A stretch of 22,590 nucleotides of DNA from Pseudomonas sp. UBA4194 (lineage in GTDB: Bacteria; Pseudomonadota; Gammaproteobacteria; Pseudomonadales; Pseudomonadaceae), in the NCBI RefSeq assembly GCF_002379585.1, contig NZ_DFUE01000025.1, positions 8,014-30,603 of the forward strand, in the 5' to 3' direction. Shown piece after piece: positions 1 through 7,427 of this stretch. Made by a program: the position numbers and the translations under genes. Within the stretch, counting starts at the first letter, position 1; every line of letters starts with the position of its first letter. Under the pieces are notes generated by a model that was not told the DNA's origin, ran no database searches, and saw nothing but the letters and a program-made list of their open reading frames with translations.

Positions 1-114
1 AAGCCGCGAAGGCGCCAGCCCCGCCCCCCCCCCTTGTAGGAGCGGCGTAAAGCCGCGAAGGCGCCAGACCTGACACCCCTCTGTAGGAGCGGCGTAAAGC
101 TGCGAAGAGGCCAG
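1..114. repeat. Tandem REP-like intergenic repeats (three units, first one cut by the window edge)
   Basis: A ~33-bp unit beginning TGTAGGAGCGGC and ending GCGAAGGCGCCAG is seen at 35-67 and, with a few changes, at 82-114. Positions 1-18 hold the 3' half of another copy. Unit spacing is about 47-49 bp and the flanks also repeat (CTGACAC after units two and three). Each unit contains a GCGGC...GCCGC-type stem. The sequence resembles the short palindromic REP elements scattered between Pseudomonas genes, which are known from that genus. A close relative occurs in this window at 13717-13740, differing at one base over 24. A run of ten C at 24-33 separates the first two units. Confidence 0.75.
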
Positions 115-149
115 AACTGACACACCCCGGTAACCAGCCCCACCCCCAA

Positions 150-179
150 TTCCACCCCCAACTGCCCACAGGCTATAGT
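150..179 (+). promoter_or_regulatory. Possible sigma-70 promoter for the MoxR-VWA operon
   Basis: TATAGT at 174-179 is a fair -10 hexamer. TTCCAC at 150-155 lies 18 bp upstream as a weak -35. It would start transcription about 25 bp before the ATG at 213. It is the only AT-containing hexamer pair in an otherwise C-rich leader, so the call is tentative. Confidence 0.3.
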
Positions 180-212
180 CGCCCACTACACATCTTCACC
201 GAGGACAGGCAC

Positions 213-1058
213 ATGAAGTTCGAAGGCACCCCCGCATACGTCGCCACCGACGACCTCAAGCTTGCGGTCAATGCGGCAATCACCCTGCAACGGCCGTTGC
301 TGGTCAAGGGTGAGCCGGGCACCGGCAAGACCATGCTGGCCGAACAACTGGCCCAATCCTTCGGCGCACGCCTGATTACCTGGCATATCAAATCCACCAC
401 CAAGGCCCATCAAGGCCTGTACGAATACGACGCCGTGAGCCGACTGCGCGATTCTCAGCTGGGTGTGGACAAAGTGCACGACGTGCGCAATTACCTGAAG
501 AAGGGCAAGTTGTGGGAAGCCTTCGAGGCGGAGGAGCGGGTGATTCTGCTGATTGACGAAATCGACAAGGCCGACATCGAGTTCCCCAACGACTTGCTGC
601 AGGAGCTCGACAAGATGGAGTTCTATGTCTACGAAATCGACGAAACCATCAAGGCCCGGCAGCGCCCGATCATCATCATCACGTCCAACAACGAAAAGGA
701 GCTGCCGGATGCGTTCCTGCGCCGTTGCTTCTTTCACTACATTGCCTTCCCGGACCGCAACACGCTCCAGCAGATCGTCGATGTGCACTATCCCAACATC
801 AAGAAGGAGCTGGTGGCCGAAGCCCTCGACGTGTTCTTCGATGTGCGCAAGGTGCCGGGCCTGAAGAAGAAGCCCTCGACCTCGGAACTGGTGGACTGGC
901 TCAAGCTGTTGATGGCCGACAACATCGGCGAGGCCGTGCTGCGCGAGCGCGATCCGACCAAGGCCATTCCGCCGCTGGCCGGCGCCCTGGTCAAGAACGA
1001 GCAGGACGTGCAGTTGCTGGAACGTCTGGCGTTCATGAGCCGGCGCGGCAATCGCTGA
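213..1058 (+). CDS. MoxR-family AAA+ ATPase (CoxD-like)
   Basis: A 281-residue AAA+ ATPase of the MoxR group. Such proteins usually act as chaperones that use ATP to remodel or load metal or cofactor into a partner, often together with a VWA-domain protein. The Walker A motif GEPGTGKT is at residues 33-40, Walker B VILLIDEID at about 110-118, a sensor-1 stretch ending TSNN at about 157-160, and the DAFLRRC segment at about 166-172 carries the likely arginine finger. There is no transmembrane segment, so it is expected in the cytoplasm. GAGGACA at 201-207 is a good ribosome-binding site for the ATG. The VWA gene follows 30 bp downstream on the same strand, the usual MoxR-VWA pairing. The client of this pair cannot be read from the sequence. 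Confidence 0.93.
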   Translation: MKFEGTPAYVATDDLKLAVNAAITLQRPLLVKGEPGTGKTMLAEQLAQSFGARLITWHIKSTTKAHQGLYEYDAVSRLRDSQLGVDKVHDVRNYLKKGKLWEAFEAEERVILLIDEIDKADIEFPNDLLQELDKMEFYVYEIDETIKARQRPIIIITSNNEKELPDAFLRRCFFHYIAFPDRNTLQQIVDVHYPNIKKELVAEALDVFFDVRKVPGLKKKPSTSELVDWLKLLMADNIGEAVLRERDPTKAIPPLAGALVKNEQDVQLLERLAFMSRRGNR

Positions 1059-1088
1059 TTCCTTCACCCGACTTCAAGGGCGACAGCC

Positions 1089-2267
1089 ATGCTGCTCAAC
1101 CTCTTCAATGAAATGCGCGCGGCCAAGGTGCCGGTCTCGGTGCGTGAACTGCTGGACCTGATCAATGCCCTGCAACAGCGGGTGACCTTCGCCGACATGG
1201 ACGAGTTCTACTACCTGTCCCGAGCGATCCTGGTCAAGGACGAACGCCACTTCGACAAATTCGACCGCGCCTTCTCGGCCTATTTCAACGGCCTGCAGAA
1301 CCTCGACCAGCACCTGGAGGCGCTGATCCCTGAAGAATGGCTGCGCAAGGAATTCGAGCGCTCGCTCACCGCCGAGGAGCGTGCGCAGATCCAGTCCCTG
1401 GGCGGGTTGGACAAGCTGATCGAAGCCTTCAAGCAGCGATTGGAAGAACAGAAAGGTCGCCACGCCGGTGGCAGCAAGTGGATCGGTACCGGCGGCACCA
1501 GCCCGTTCGGCTCAGGCGGCTTCAACCCCGAAGGTATCCGGGTGGGCGATGCTGGCGAGCGCCAGGGCAAGGCGGTGAAGGTCTGGGATCAGCGCGAGTA
1601 CAAGAATCTGGATGACGGCGTGGAACTGGGCACGCGCAATATCAAGGTGGCGCTGCGCCGCCTGCGCAAGTTTGCCCGCCAGGGTGCAGCGGAGGAGTTG
1701 GACATCGATGGCACCATCGACCACACCGCTCGCGATGCCGGCCTGCTCAACATCCAGATGCGTCCGGAGCGACGCAACAGCGTCAAACTGCTGCTGTTGT
1801 TCGACATCGGCGGCTCGATGGACGCTCACGTAAAAATCTGCGAAGAGTTGTTCTCGGCCTGCAAGACCGAGTTCAAGCACCTGGAGTATTTCTACTTCCA
1901 TAACTTCGTGTATGAGTCGGTCTGGAAGAATAACCTGCGCCGGTCCTCCGAACGCACCGCCACCCTGGACCTGCTGCACAAGTACGGACCGGACTACAAG
2001 GTGATCTTCATCGGTGACGCCGCCATGGCACCCTACGAGATCACCCATCCTGGGGGCAGTGTCGAGCACTGGAACGAAGAGGCCGGGTATGTGTGGATGA
2101 AGCGGTTCATGCAAACGTACAAGAAGGTGATCTGGATCAACCCGTACCCGAAAGACACCTGGGGGTACACGGCGTCGACGCATATCGTGCGTGAGTTGCT
2201 GGAGGATCAGATGTATCCGCTGACGTTGCGCGGGTTGGAGGAAGGGATGCGGTATTTGGCTAAGTGA
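1089..2267 (+). CDS. VWA-domain protein, CoxE-like partner of the MoxR ATPase
   Basis: A 392-residue protein with a C-terminal von Willebrand factor A domain. A metal-ion-dependent adhesion motif, DIGGSM, starts at Asp239 after the hydrophobic strand VKLLLLF. Position three of the usual DxSxS motif is Gly rather than Ser. Residues 1-125 are mainly charged helix, and 127-165 form a glycine-rich linker (GGSKWIGTGGTSPFGSGG). No signal peptide or membrane segment is visible. CoxE-like proteins are known to pair with MoxR ATPases as adaptors in cofactor or complex maturation. The 30-bp gap and shared strand point to an operon with the upstream ATPase. A large inverted repeat begins 4 bp after the stop and may end the transcript. 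The specific target is unknown. Confidence 0.88.
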   Translation: MLLNLFNEMRAAKVPVSVRELLDLINALQQRVTFADMDEFYYLSRAILVKDERHFDKFDRAFSAYFNGLQNLDQHLEALIPEEWLRKEFERSLTAEERAQIQSLGGLDKLIEAFKQRLEEQKGRHAGGSKWIGTGGTSPFGSGGFNPEGIRVGDAGERQGKAVKVWDQREYKNLDDGVELGTRNIKVALRRLRKFARQGAAEELDIDGTIDHTARDAGLLNIQMRPERRNSVKLLLLFDIGGSMDAHVKICEELFSACKTEFKHLEYFYFHNFVYESVWKNNLRRSSERTATLDLLHKYGPDYKVIFIGDAAMAPYEITHPGGSVEHWNEEAGYVWMKRFMQTYKKVIWINPYPKDTWGYTASTHIVRELLEDQMYPLTLRGLEEGMRYLAK

Positions 2268-2271
2268 CTGA

Positions 2272-2428
2272 CGGGGGGTCGGTGGTGAATGGTCCCCTCA
2301 CCCCAGCCCTCTCCCTGAGGGAGAGGGAGCCAAAAGCAGATCATCAATATCCGCAACGCCGCCGTAAAACTCCCTCTCCCCCAGGGAGAGGGCTGGGGTG
2401 AGGGGACCATTCACCACCGATCCCCCCG
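2272..2428. repeat. Large near-perfect inverted repeat (58/59-bp arms, 40-bp spacer)
   Basis: The left arm at 2272-2329 and right arm at 2370-2428 are reverse complements apart from one substitution and one single-base indel. Each arm also has an internal palindrome, CCCTCTCCCTGAGGGAGAGGG in the left arm. The core CCCTCACCCCAGCCCTCTCCC is a motif I associate with repeats found in many proteobacterial genomes. The element fills the junction between the convergent VWA gene (stop 2267) and the DUF2937-type gene (stop 2442). The RNA of either strand could fold into a very stable hairpin, so it may act as a two-way transcription stop or RNA-stability element. There is no T-tract of the standard intrinsic terminator. 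The 40-bp spacer codes for nothing recognisable. Confidence 0.92.
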
Positions 2429-2441
2429 CCAACCCACCACT

Positions 2442-2981
2442 CTACCGTTCCCGCCTTACCAACGGCTCAGCCACCGGCTTGGCCCTGCGCCGCCCAAACC
2501 ACAGCGTCCAGCCAATGAACAGAATTACACACTCCACCACCCAAGCCAGCACCAACGCGCAGGCGACCCCCCAGGCAATCGCCTCGGGTGCCAGCAACAC
2601 CTGATAGCTGTAGCCATTCAAGGTTTCCTGGCGCAACTGCGGATCGGCCTCGGCAAAAACGTGCCACGCCCGGGCATACCACGGACCTTGAAGCGCCTGC
2701 CATTCCCGTTCCAGCATCTGATTGCGTGCCAACAACCCGCCGATACTTTGGGCATCGCTGCGGAACACCGGGTCTTCGCTGGCGCGATAGTGCGCCACCA
2801 GTGCCTGCAAGTCGCCATTGAAGAACCGCTGAGCCGTTTCACTGAAGCCACGAAGATTCTGCTGAGCTTCGACGCGGTGCGCTTCGACGCGCTGGGTATA
2901 GTCGGTGATCACGCCGGGCACCTGCACGCCCACCAGCAAGCCGATGGCGAACAGGACAAGTCGTAGGTAGCTGCGCAGCAT
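2442..2981 (-). CDS. DUF2937-type inner-membrane protein
   Basis: A 179-residue protein starting MLRSYLRLVLF. It has one hydrophobic segment at about residues 5-25 and another at about 133-157, with a soluble, helix-prone, probably periplasmic stretch between them and an Arg-rich C-terminal tail (RRRAKP, VRRER). The ATG at 2981 is chosen because GAGAGGA lies just upstream and because a longer frame would add an unlikely Pro/Arg-rich leader. It resembles the uncharacterised DUF2937 proteins of gamma-proteobacteria; the family assignment is from recall of the N-terminal pattern. It is the last of three genes on this strand, 55 bp after the amidotransferase gene. Function unknown. Confidence 0.8.
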   Translation of the reverse strand: MLRSYLRLVLFAIGLLVGVQVPGVITDYTQRVEAHRVEAQQNLRGFSETAQRFFNGDLQALVAHYRASEDPVFRSDAQSIGGLLARNQMLEREWQALQGPWYARAWHVFAEADPQLRQETLNGYSYQVLLAPEAIAWGVACALVLAWVVECVILFIGWTLWFGRRRAKPVAEPLVRRER

Positions 2982-3036
2982 GGCGTTCCTCTCGATCAAA
3001 CAGTGCAGTGGCGGAATGGCAACCGGCGACGGCGGT

Positions 3037-3819
3037 CTAGGCGACCTGCGTATGCCCCTTGGCCACACACTCCCCCTGACGCCACAGCCCCCAGTCACCG
3101 GGCTCATAGCGGTCCCAGGTCTCGTTCTCGGTCAACGGCTCGGTCGCCACCACGGTGACCACATCGTCCGGCGTGGTTTCGGCCTGGAAGTCCACGATCA
3201 CGTCCACATCTTTGAGCCGCGCCGGGCCGAAAGGTGCCCGGCGGGTAATGTGCGCCAGCTTGGTAGTGCAGAAACAAAACAGCCAGTCGCCGTCGCTGAG
3301 CAGGCAGTTGAACACGCCCTTGGCACGGTACTCGCCACACGCCTGGACCAGGGTCGGCAGCAAACGCTCGAAATCCACCGGCTCCGGGAACGCCTCGCGT
3401 ACCCGACTCAGCAGGTCGCAGAAGGCGGCTTCGCTGTCGGTATCGCCCACTGGCCGGTAGAGGTCGGCGCGAGGCTGGAAGTCGGCAAGCTGGCCGTTAT
3501 GGGCAAAGCACCAGTTGCGACCCCACAGCTCGCGCACGAAAGGATGGGTGTTGGCCAGGCAGACCTTGCCCACGTTGGCCTGGCGAATGTGGCCGATCAC
3601 CACTTCGCTCTTGATCGGATAGCGCTGCACCAACTGCGCCACCTCCGACTCGCTGCTGGCCGCAGGGTCCTGAAACAGGCGCAGGCCACGGCCTTCATAG
3701 AAGGCGATGCCCCAACCGTCGCGATGCGGACCGGTACGACCACCGCGCTGCATCAGGCCGGTGAAACTGAAAACGATGTCGGTCGGCACGTTCGCGCTCA
3801 TGCCCAGAAGTTCACACAT
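3037..3819 (-). CDS. Class II glutamine amidotransferase-like protein (YafJ type)
   Basis: A 260-residue protein with the N-terminal nucleophile architecture of class II (Ntn) glutamine amidotransferases. Cys2 directly follows the start Met and would be the nucleophile after Met removal. GHIRQAN at 76-82, NTHPF at 90-94 and FAHNG at 105-109 are the conserved glutamine-binding and oxyanion segments, and DTDSE is at 126-130. The length agrees with the YafJ family, which has the glutaminase domain alone with no synthase domain. Its acceptor substrate is not known. No signal peptide is seen, so it is likely cytosolic. It lies 29 bp downstream of the membrane-protein gene at 3849-4331 on the same strand. 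Confidence 0.92.
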   Translation of the reverse strand: MCELLGMSANVPTDIVFSFTGLMQRGGRTGPHRDGWGIAFYEGRGLRLFQDPAASSESEVAQLVQRYPIKSEVVIGHIRQANVGKVCLANTHPFVRELWGRNWCFAHNGQLADFQPRADLYRPVGDTDSEAAFCDLLSRVREAFPEPVDFERLLPTLVQACGEYRAKGVFNCLLSDGDWLFCFCTTKLAHITRRAPFGPARLKDVDVIVDFQAETTPDDVVTVVATEPLTENETWDRYEPGDWGLWRQGECVAKGHTQVA

Positions 3820-3848
3820 GCACAGTACTCGATGCGGCGGGCGTGGAA

Positions 3849-4331
3849 TCAGATGCGGGGTTCGACCCGCAGGTTATCGCGTGGCGGCGTCGGTGGACGG
3901 CGTTGTTCACGTTCGTCGGGGCGAGGCTGCAGCGGCGCTTCATCGGTGTCGGCTTGCGCCGCAGCTGCCGCCTGGGCCTGCGCCTGGCGCCGGGCCTTGG
4001 CCTTGCGCAAAAACGGCAGGCGCACCAGGGCGAACACCACGTACAGGCCCAGGGCAATGACGGCCGCCATGGCCAGGTCCGAGATGGCGCCCCAGGCACT
4101 GCCGCCCATCTTGAACACCAGTTCCAGCGCACTGATGGCCACGGCGGGCGCGAGCAGGTCCTTGGCCGGATCGACCACGGTGGGCGTCAGCAACAGCACC
4201 GCGCCCAACAGGCGCAGCGGCTCGCGCAGGTAGCGCCACATCCAGCGGGTAATGCGAAACCACACCAGGATGCAACCCAAGGCGGCAAAGGCGTAGATGC
4301 CCCAGGCGAGGAAATAGTCGTTCTCGGTCAT
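3849..4331 (-). CDS. Conserved inner-membrane protein with a charged C-terminal tail
   Basis: A 160-residue protein starting MTENDYFLAWG. Hydrophobic stretches at about residues 8-25, 40-52 and 85-105 suggest three or so membrane passes. The tail from about residue 110 is rich in Arg, Ala, Gln and Pro and is probably cytoplasmic and disordered. The ATG at 4331 is chosen because the upstream in-frame extension is Arg/Ser-rich and would run into the oppositely oriented ptrB gene. The 109-bp gap to ptrB must hold promoters for both directions. It is first in a three-gene minus-strand cluster. I do not recognise a functional family and assign no activity. Confidence 0.72.
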   Translation of the reverse strand: MTENDYFLAWGIYAFAALGCILVWFRITRWMWRYLREPLRLLGAVLLLTPTVVDPAKDLLAPAVAISALELVFKMGGSAWGAISDLAMAAVIALGLYVVFALVRLPFLRKAKARRQAQAQAAAAAQADTDEAPLQPRPDEREQRRPPTPPRDNLRVEPRI

Positions 4332-4440
4332 GGTGTCCGTGGCATGGCAGGCGAATAGGCGCTTATGATAACGGCTTTTCGCCCGGCAGGCGCCCCTGTT
4401 CGCCACCCTGCCTGCCCGGCCACGTCCCAGAGAGCTGCCT

Positions 4441-6486
4441 ATGCCCATGTCGATCACTGCCCCCATCGCCCACCGCGCCCCGGGCGACGACCCGTACGCC
4501 TGGCTGCAGGAACGCGACAGCACGCAGGTGCTGGACCATCTCAAGGCCGAAAATACCTATCAACAAGCACAACTGGCCGACCAGGCGCCCTTGCGCGAGC
4601 AGCTGTTCGAAGAAATAAAGGGCCGAATTCGCGAGACCGATCTGTCTCTGGCTTCGCCCTGGGGCCCCTGGCTCTACTACACCCGCACCACGGCCGGGGA
4701 TGAATACCCGCGCCACTACCGGTGCCCGCGCCCGGCCGATGACTCCGCCACCGTGGATGAGAGCGCCGAACAGCTGCTGCTCGACCCCAACGTCCTGGCC
4801 GCCGGCGGTTTCCTGTCCCTGGGCGCGTTCAACATCAGCCCCGACCACCAGCGCCTGGCCTACAGCCTGGACACCAGCGGCGAAGAAACCTACCGCCTGT
4901 TCGTCAAGGAGCTGAACAGCGGCGACGTGGTGCAGTTGCCGTTCGAGGACTGCGACGGCAGCATGACCTGGGCCAACGACAGCCAGACGTTGTTCTTCGG
5001 CGAGCTGGACGACACCCACCGCCCGCACAAGCTCTACCGCCACACCCTGGGCAGCGCCCAGGCCGAGCTGGTGTTCGAGGAAAGCGACGGCCGTTTCTTC
5101 CTGCACTGCTACCGTTCCAGCTCCGAACGCCAGCTCATTGTATTGCTCAACAGCAAGACCACCAGCGAAGCCTGGGCCCTGGACGCCGACACCCCGGAGC
5201 AGGCCTTCACCTGCCTGGCGCCGCGGGTGGAGCACCACGAGTACTACCCCGACCACGGCCAGCTCGAGGGCCAGTGGTGCTGGTTCATCCGCAGCAACCA
5301 GGACGGTATCAACTTCGCGCTATACACCGCGGCCGATGGCGATCTGGTCCCCGGACGCAACCAGTGGCAACGGCTGATCGGCCATCGCGACAACGTGATG
5401 CTCGAAGGCGTGACGCTCAATGCCGGTGCCTATACCTTGAGCCTGCGCGAGGGCGGCCTGCCGATCATCGAGGTGCACCCCAACGGTGGTGCGCCCTACC
5501 CCGTGCAACTGCCGGATGCCGCCTACAGCCTGTATATCTCCGACAGCCTCGAGTTCCCCAGCGACAAGATCCGCCTGCGTTACGAGGCACTCAATCGGCC
5601 CGGCCAGGTGCGCCAGTTGAGCCTGGCCGACGGCCAACAACAGGTGCTCAAGGAAACCCCGGTGTTGGGCCCCTTCGATGCCGATGCCTATGTCAGCCAG
5701 CGTCTCTGGGCCACGGCGGCAGATGGCACTCAGGTGCCTATCAGCCTGGTGGTCAAAAAGGAATTCGTGGGCCAGGCGACACCGCTTTATCTATACGGCT
5801 ACGGTGCCTACGGCGAAAGCCTGGACCCTTGGTTCTCCCATGCGCGCCTGAGCCTGCTGGAGCGCGGCATTGCCTTTGCCATCGCCCATGTACGCGGCGG
5901 CGGCGAGCTGGGCGAGGCCTGGTATCGGGCTGGCAAGCAAGAGCACAAGGGCAATACCTTCAGTGACTTCATCGCCTGCGCCGAACACCTGATCGCCCAG
6001 GGGCTGACCGATGCTCGCCGTCTGGTGATCAGCGGCGGCAGCGCCGGTGGCCTATTGATTGGCGCCGTGCTCAATCAACGGCCCGAACTGTTTCAGGCGG
6101 CCATCGCCGAAGTACCGTTCGTGGATGTGCTCAATACGATGCTCGACCCCGATCTGCCGCTGACCGTCACTGAGTACGATGAATGGGGCAACCCCCAAGA
6201 ACCCGACGTGTACGAGCGAATCAAGGCCTACGCGCCCTATGAAAACGTCAGCGCCCAGGCCTATCCCAACATCCTGGTGATCGCCGGATACAACGACAGC
6301 CGCGTGCAGTACTGGGAAGCCGCCAAATGGGTAGCCCGCCTGCGCGAACGCAAGACGGATGACAACCTGCTATTGCTCAAGACCGAACTGGGTGCGGGGC
6401 ATGGTGGCATGAGCGGGCGTTATCAGGGGCTCAGGGATGTGGCGTTGGAGTATGGCTTTGTCCTGAAGACGTTGGGGCTGGCTTGA
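4441..6486 (+). CDS. ptrB: Oligopeptidase B (S9 prolyl-oligopeptidase family)
   Basis: A 681-residue serine peptidase that cuts short peptides after Arg or Lys in the cytoplasm. The N-terminal two thirds is the seven-bladed propeller that admits only small peptides. The C-terminal alpha/beta-hydrolase domain carries the catalytic triad: Ser534 in GGSAGG, Asp619 in the segment YNDSRV, and His654 in GAGHGG. These are offset by two from the E. coli PtrB triad (532, 617, 652), and the length is close to the 686 residues there. VRGGGELGEAWYRAG near residue 485 is also typical of the family. No signal peptide is seen. The ATG at 4441 follows AGAGAG; a second ATG two codons later (4447) is also possible. 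The next gene starts 61 bp downstream. Confidence 0.96.
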   Translation: MPMSITAPIAHRAPGDDPYAWLQERDSTQVLDHLKAENTYQQAQLADQAPLREQLFEEIKGRIRETDLSLASPWGPWLYYTRTTAGDEYPRHYRCPRPADDSATVDESAEQLLLDPNVLAAGGFLSLGAFNISPDHQRLAYSLDTSGEETYRLFVKELNSGDVVQLPFEDCDGSMTWANDSQTLFFGELDDTHRPHKLYRHTLGSAQAELVFEESDGRFFLHCYRSSSERQLIVLLNSKTTSEAWALDADTPEQAFTCLAPRVEHHEYYPDHGQLEGQWCWFIRSNQDGINFALYTAADGDLVPGRNQWQRLIGHRDNVMLEGVTLNAGAYTLSLREGGLPIIEVHPNGGAPYPVQLPDAAYSLYISDSLEFPSDKIRLRYEALNRPGQVRQLSLADGQQQVLKETPVLGPFDADAYVSQRLWATAADGTQVPISLVVKKEFVGQATPLYLYGYGAYGESLDPWFSHARLSLLERGIAFAIAHVRGGGELGEAWYRAGKQEHKGNTFSDFIACAEHLIAQGLTDARRLVISGGSAGGLLIGAVLNQRPELFQAAIAEVPFVDVLNTMLDPDLPLTVTEYDEWGNPQEPDVYERIKAYAPYENVSAQAYPNILVIAGYNDSRVQYWEAAKWVARLRERKTDDNLLLLKTELGAGHGGMSGRYQGLRDVALEYGFVLKTLGLA

Positions 6487-6491
6487 TATCC

Positions 6492-6508
6492 GCGGTGAAC
6501 GGTGCCCT
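6492..6508 (+). repeat. Single copy of the 17-bp GYGGTGAAYGGTNCCCT motif
   Basis: GCGGTGAACGGTGCCCT begins 6 bp after the ptrB stop. It matches the copy at 7050-7066 at 15 of 17 positions and the left-arm copy of the large inverted repeat at 2282-2298 at 14 of 17. It may be a decayed half of that repeat family. The lower match makes this copy less certain than the other three. Confidence 0.4.
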
Positions 6509-6547
6509 TACGTTCGTGTTGTCCATCACCACCAAAGACCCAGAGCC

Positions 6548-7021
6548 ATGTCAAACCCGACCCACCTGAACACCGAGATCCGCGACATGCTGCTCGATTG
6601 CGGCCTGTTCAACCAGATGCACCCTTCGGACCTGATGGCCGTGGCAGGCTATTTCTCCATCGTGGTGATGAATCAGGACGAGGTGATTTTCCACGAAGGC
6701 GATGCCGGCACCTTCATGTGCATCATCCGCACCGGCTCCGTCTCGGTGCGCAAGAACAATGCCGAAGGCATCCAGATCGAGATCGCCAGTTTGCGCAAGG
6801 GCCGTGCCTTCGGCGAGATGGCGGTGCTCGACGGCGAGCGACGCTCGGCAACCTGCGTCGCGGCCAGCCATTGCGAACTGCTGAGCCTGGGCAAGGACTC
6901 CCTGGACAAGATGCTCAACGAGGCGCCGAAAATGGCCGCCCGGATCATCCGCGCGCTGGCGGTGGCCATGTCCAAGCGCTTGCGGATGGTGGACGGGCAA
7001 TTGCTGGCGCAGCAGGTGTGA
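6548..7021 (+). CDS. Stand-alone cyclic nucleotide-binding domain protein
   Basis: A 157-residue protein made almost entirely of one cyclic-nucleotide-binding (CAP_ED) fold. The phosphate-binding cassette reads FGEMAVLDGERRSA at residues 88-101, with Glu90 and one of Arg98/Arg99 in the positions that contact the ribose and phosphate of cAMP or cGMP. A short helical N-terminus (1-30) and a C-terminal helix (about 125-150) flank the domain. There is no helix-turn-helix, so it is not a CRP/Vfr-type transcription factor, and no catalytic or membrane domain. It would have to act through a partner protein. It follows ptrB by 61 bp on the same strand. The cassette predicts nucleotide binding but not which nucleotide. 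Confidence 0.88.
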   Translation: MSNPTHLNTEIRDMLLDCGLFNQMHPSDLMAVAGYFSIVVMNQDEVIFHEGDAGTFMCIIRTGSVSVRKNNAEGIQIEIASLRKGRAFGEMAVLDGERRSATCVAASHCELLSLGKDSLDKMLNEAPKMAARIIRALAVAMSKRLRMVDGQLLAQQV

Positions 7022-7049
7022 GGATTGTGATGGCCAGGGTTCAAGGGCG

Positions 7050-7066
7050 GTGGTGAATGGTGCCCT
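7050..7066 (+). repeat. Single copy of the 17-bp GTGGTGAATGGTNCCCT motif
   Basis: GTGGTGAATGGTGCCCT sits between the convergent cyclic-nucleotide-binding and proline-rich genes and runs into the stop codon of the latter. It matches 16 of 17 bases of the motif in each arm of the large inverted repeat (2282-2298, and 2401-2417 on the other strand). A 14-mer, CGGTGGTGAATGGT at 7048-7061, is identical to 2280-2293. It looks like a solitary end of the same element without the CCCTCTCCC core. Confidence 0.6.
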
Positions 7067-7343
7067 ACCCTCCCGGTGACTTCGGCTTCACCGGCGTCGG
7101 CGGCGTATCCTGCCGTTCCAGCTGCGGCAACGGCTCGGCCTTGGGCGGCAACGGCACCTGAATGGGCGGCAACAACGGCGGTGAACCGTTCATGCCTTCA
7201 CCCCGTGGCGACGCCGGCACTGTCACCTGAGGATAAGGTGTAGGGGTGGGTGTACCCGGCGAGCCGGGCGGCAGATCGGACGCCAGGACAGCGCCAGAAC
7301 ACAGGGCAACAACAGCAAACACCGATACACTGCGTGACTTCAT
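7065..7343 (-). CDS. Small secreted proline-rich protein
   Basis: A 92-residue protein. Residues 1-21 (MKSRSVSVFAVVALCSGAVLA) form a Sec signal peptide with a likely cut after VLA. The mature part of about 70 residues is strongly proline-rich and low in complexity (PGSPGTPTPTPYP, PPLLPPIQVPLPP), with no fold or catalytic motif. It is probably an extended, disordered periplasmic or envelope-associated peptide. The ATG at 7343 has GGAG eight bases upstream; an in-frame TTG four codons earlier is less likely. It is transcribed away from the methyltransferase-like gene at 7428, with 84 bp between them. I recognise no family. Confidence 0.68.
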   Translation of the reverse strand: MKSRSVSVFAVVALCSGAVLASDLPPGSPGTPTPTPYPQVTVPASPRGEGMNGSPPLLPPIQVPLPPKAEPLPQLERQDTPPTPVKPKSPGG

Positions 7344-7427
7344 TGCACACTCCAACGCCAGACTGCTTGTTCTGATTCATCAGGCTACTACCATGCGGAC
7401 ACCTTTGTCCCCCTCCGAGATTCTTCG

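Noticed and set aside
1..114. CRISPR array
   Set aside because: Only two and a half units with ~14-bp spacers that are themselves similar, no leader and no cas gene. The units match REP elements instead.
2272..2428. Standard intrinsic terminator
   Set aside because: The hairpin is very strong but no T-tract follows on either strand, so it is reported as an inverted repeat that may stop transcription by other means.
2980..4233. Long open frame on the + strand, 417 codons, opposite the amidotransferase gene
   Set aside because: It is antisense to two genes with strong family motifs and reads as low-complexity His/Gln/Arg/Ala-rich sequence, as expected from third-position GC bias.
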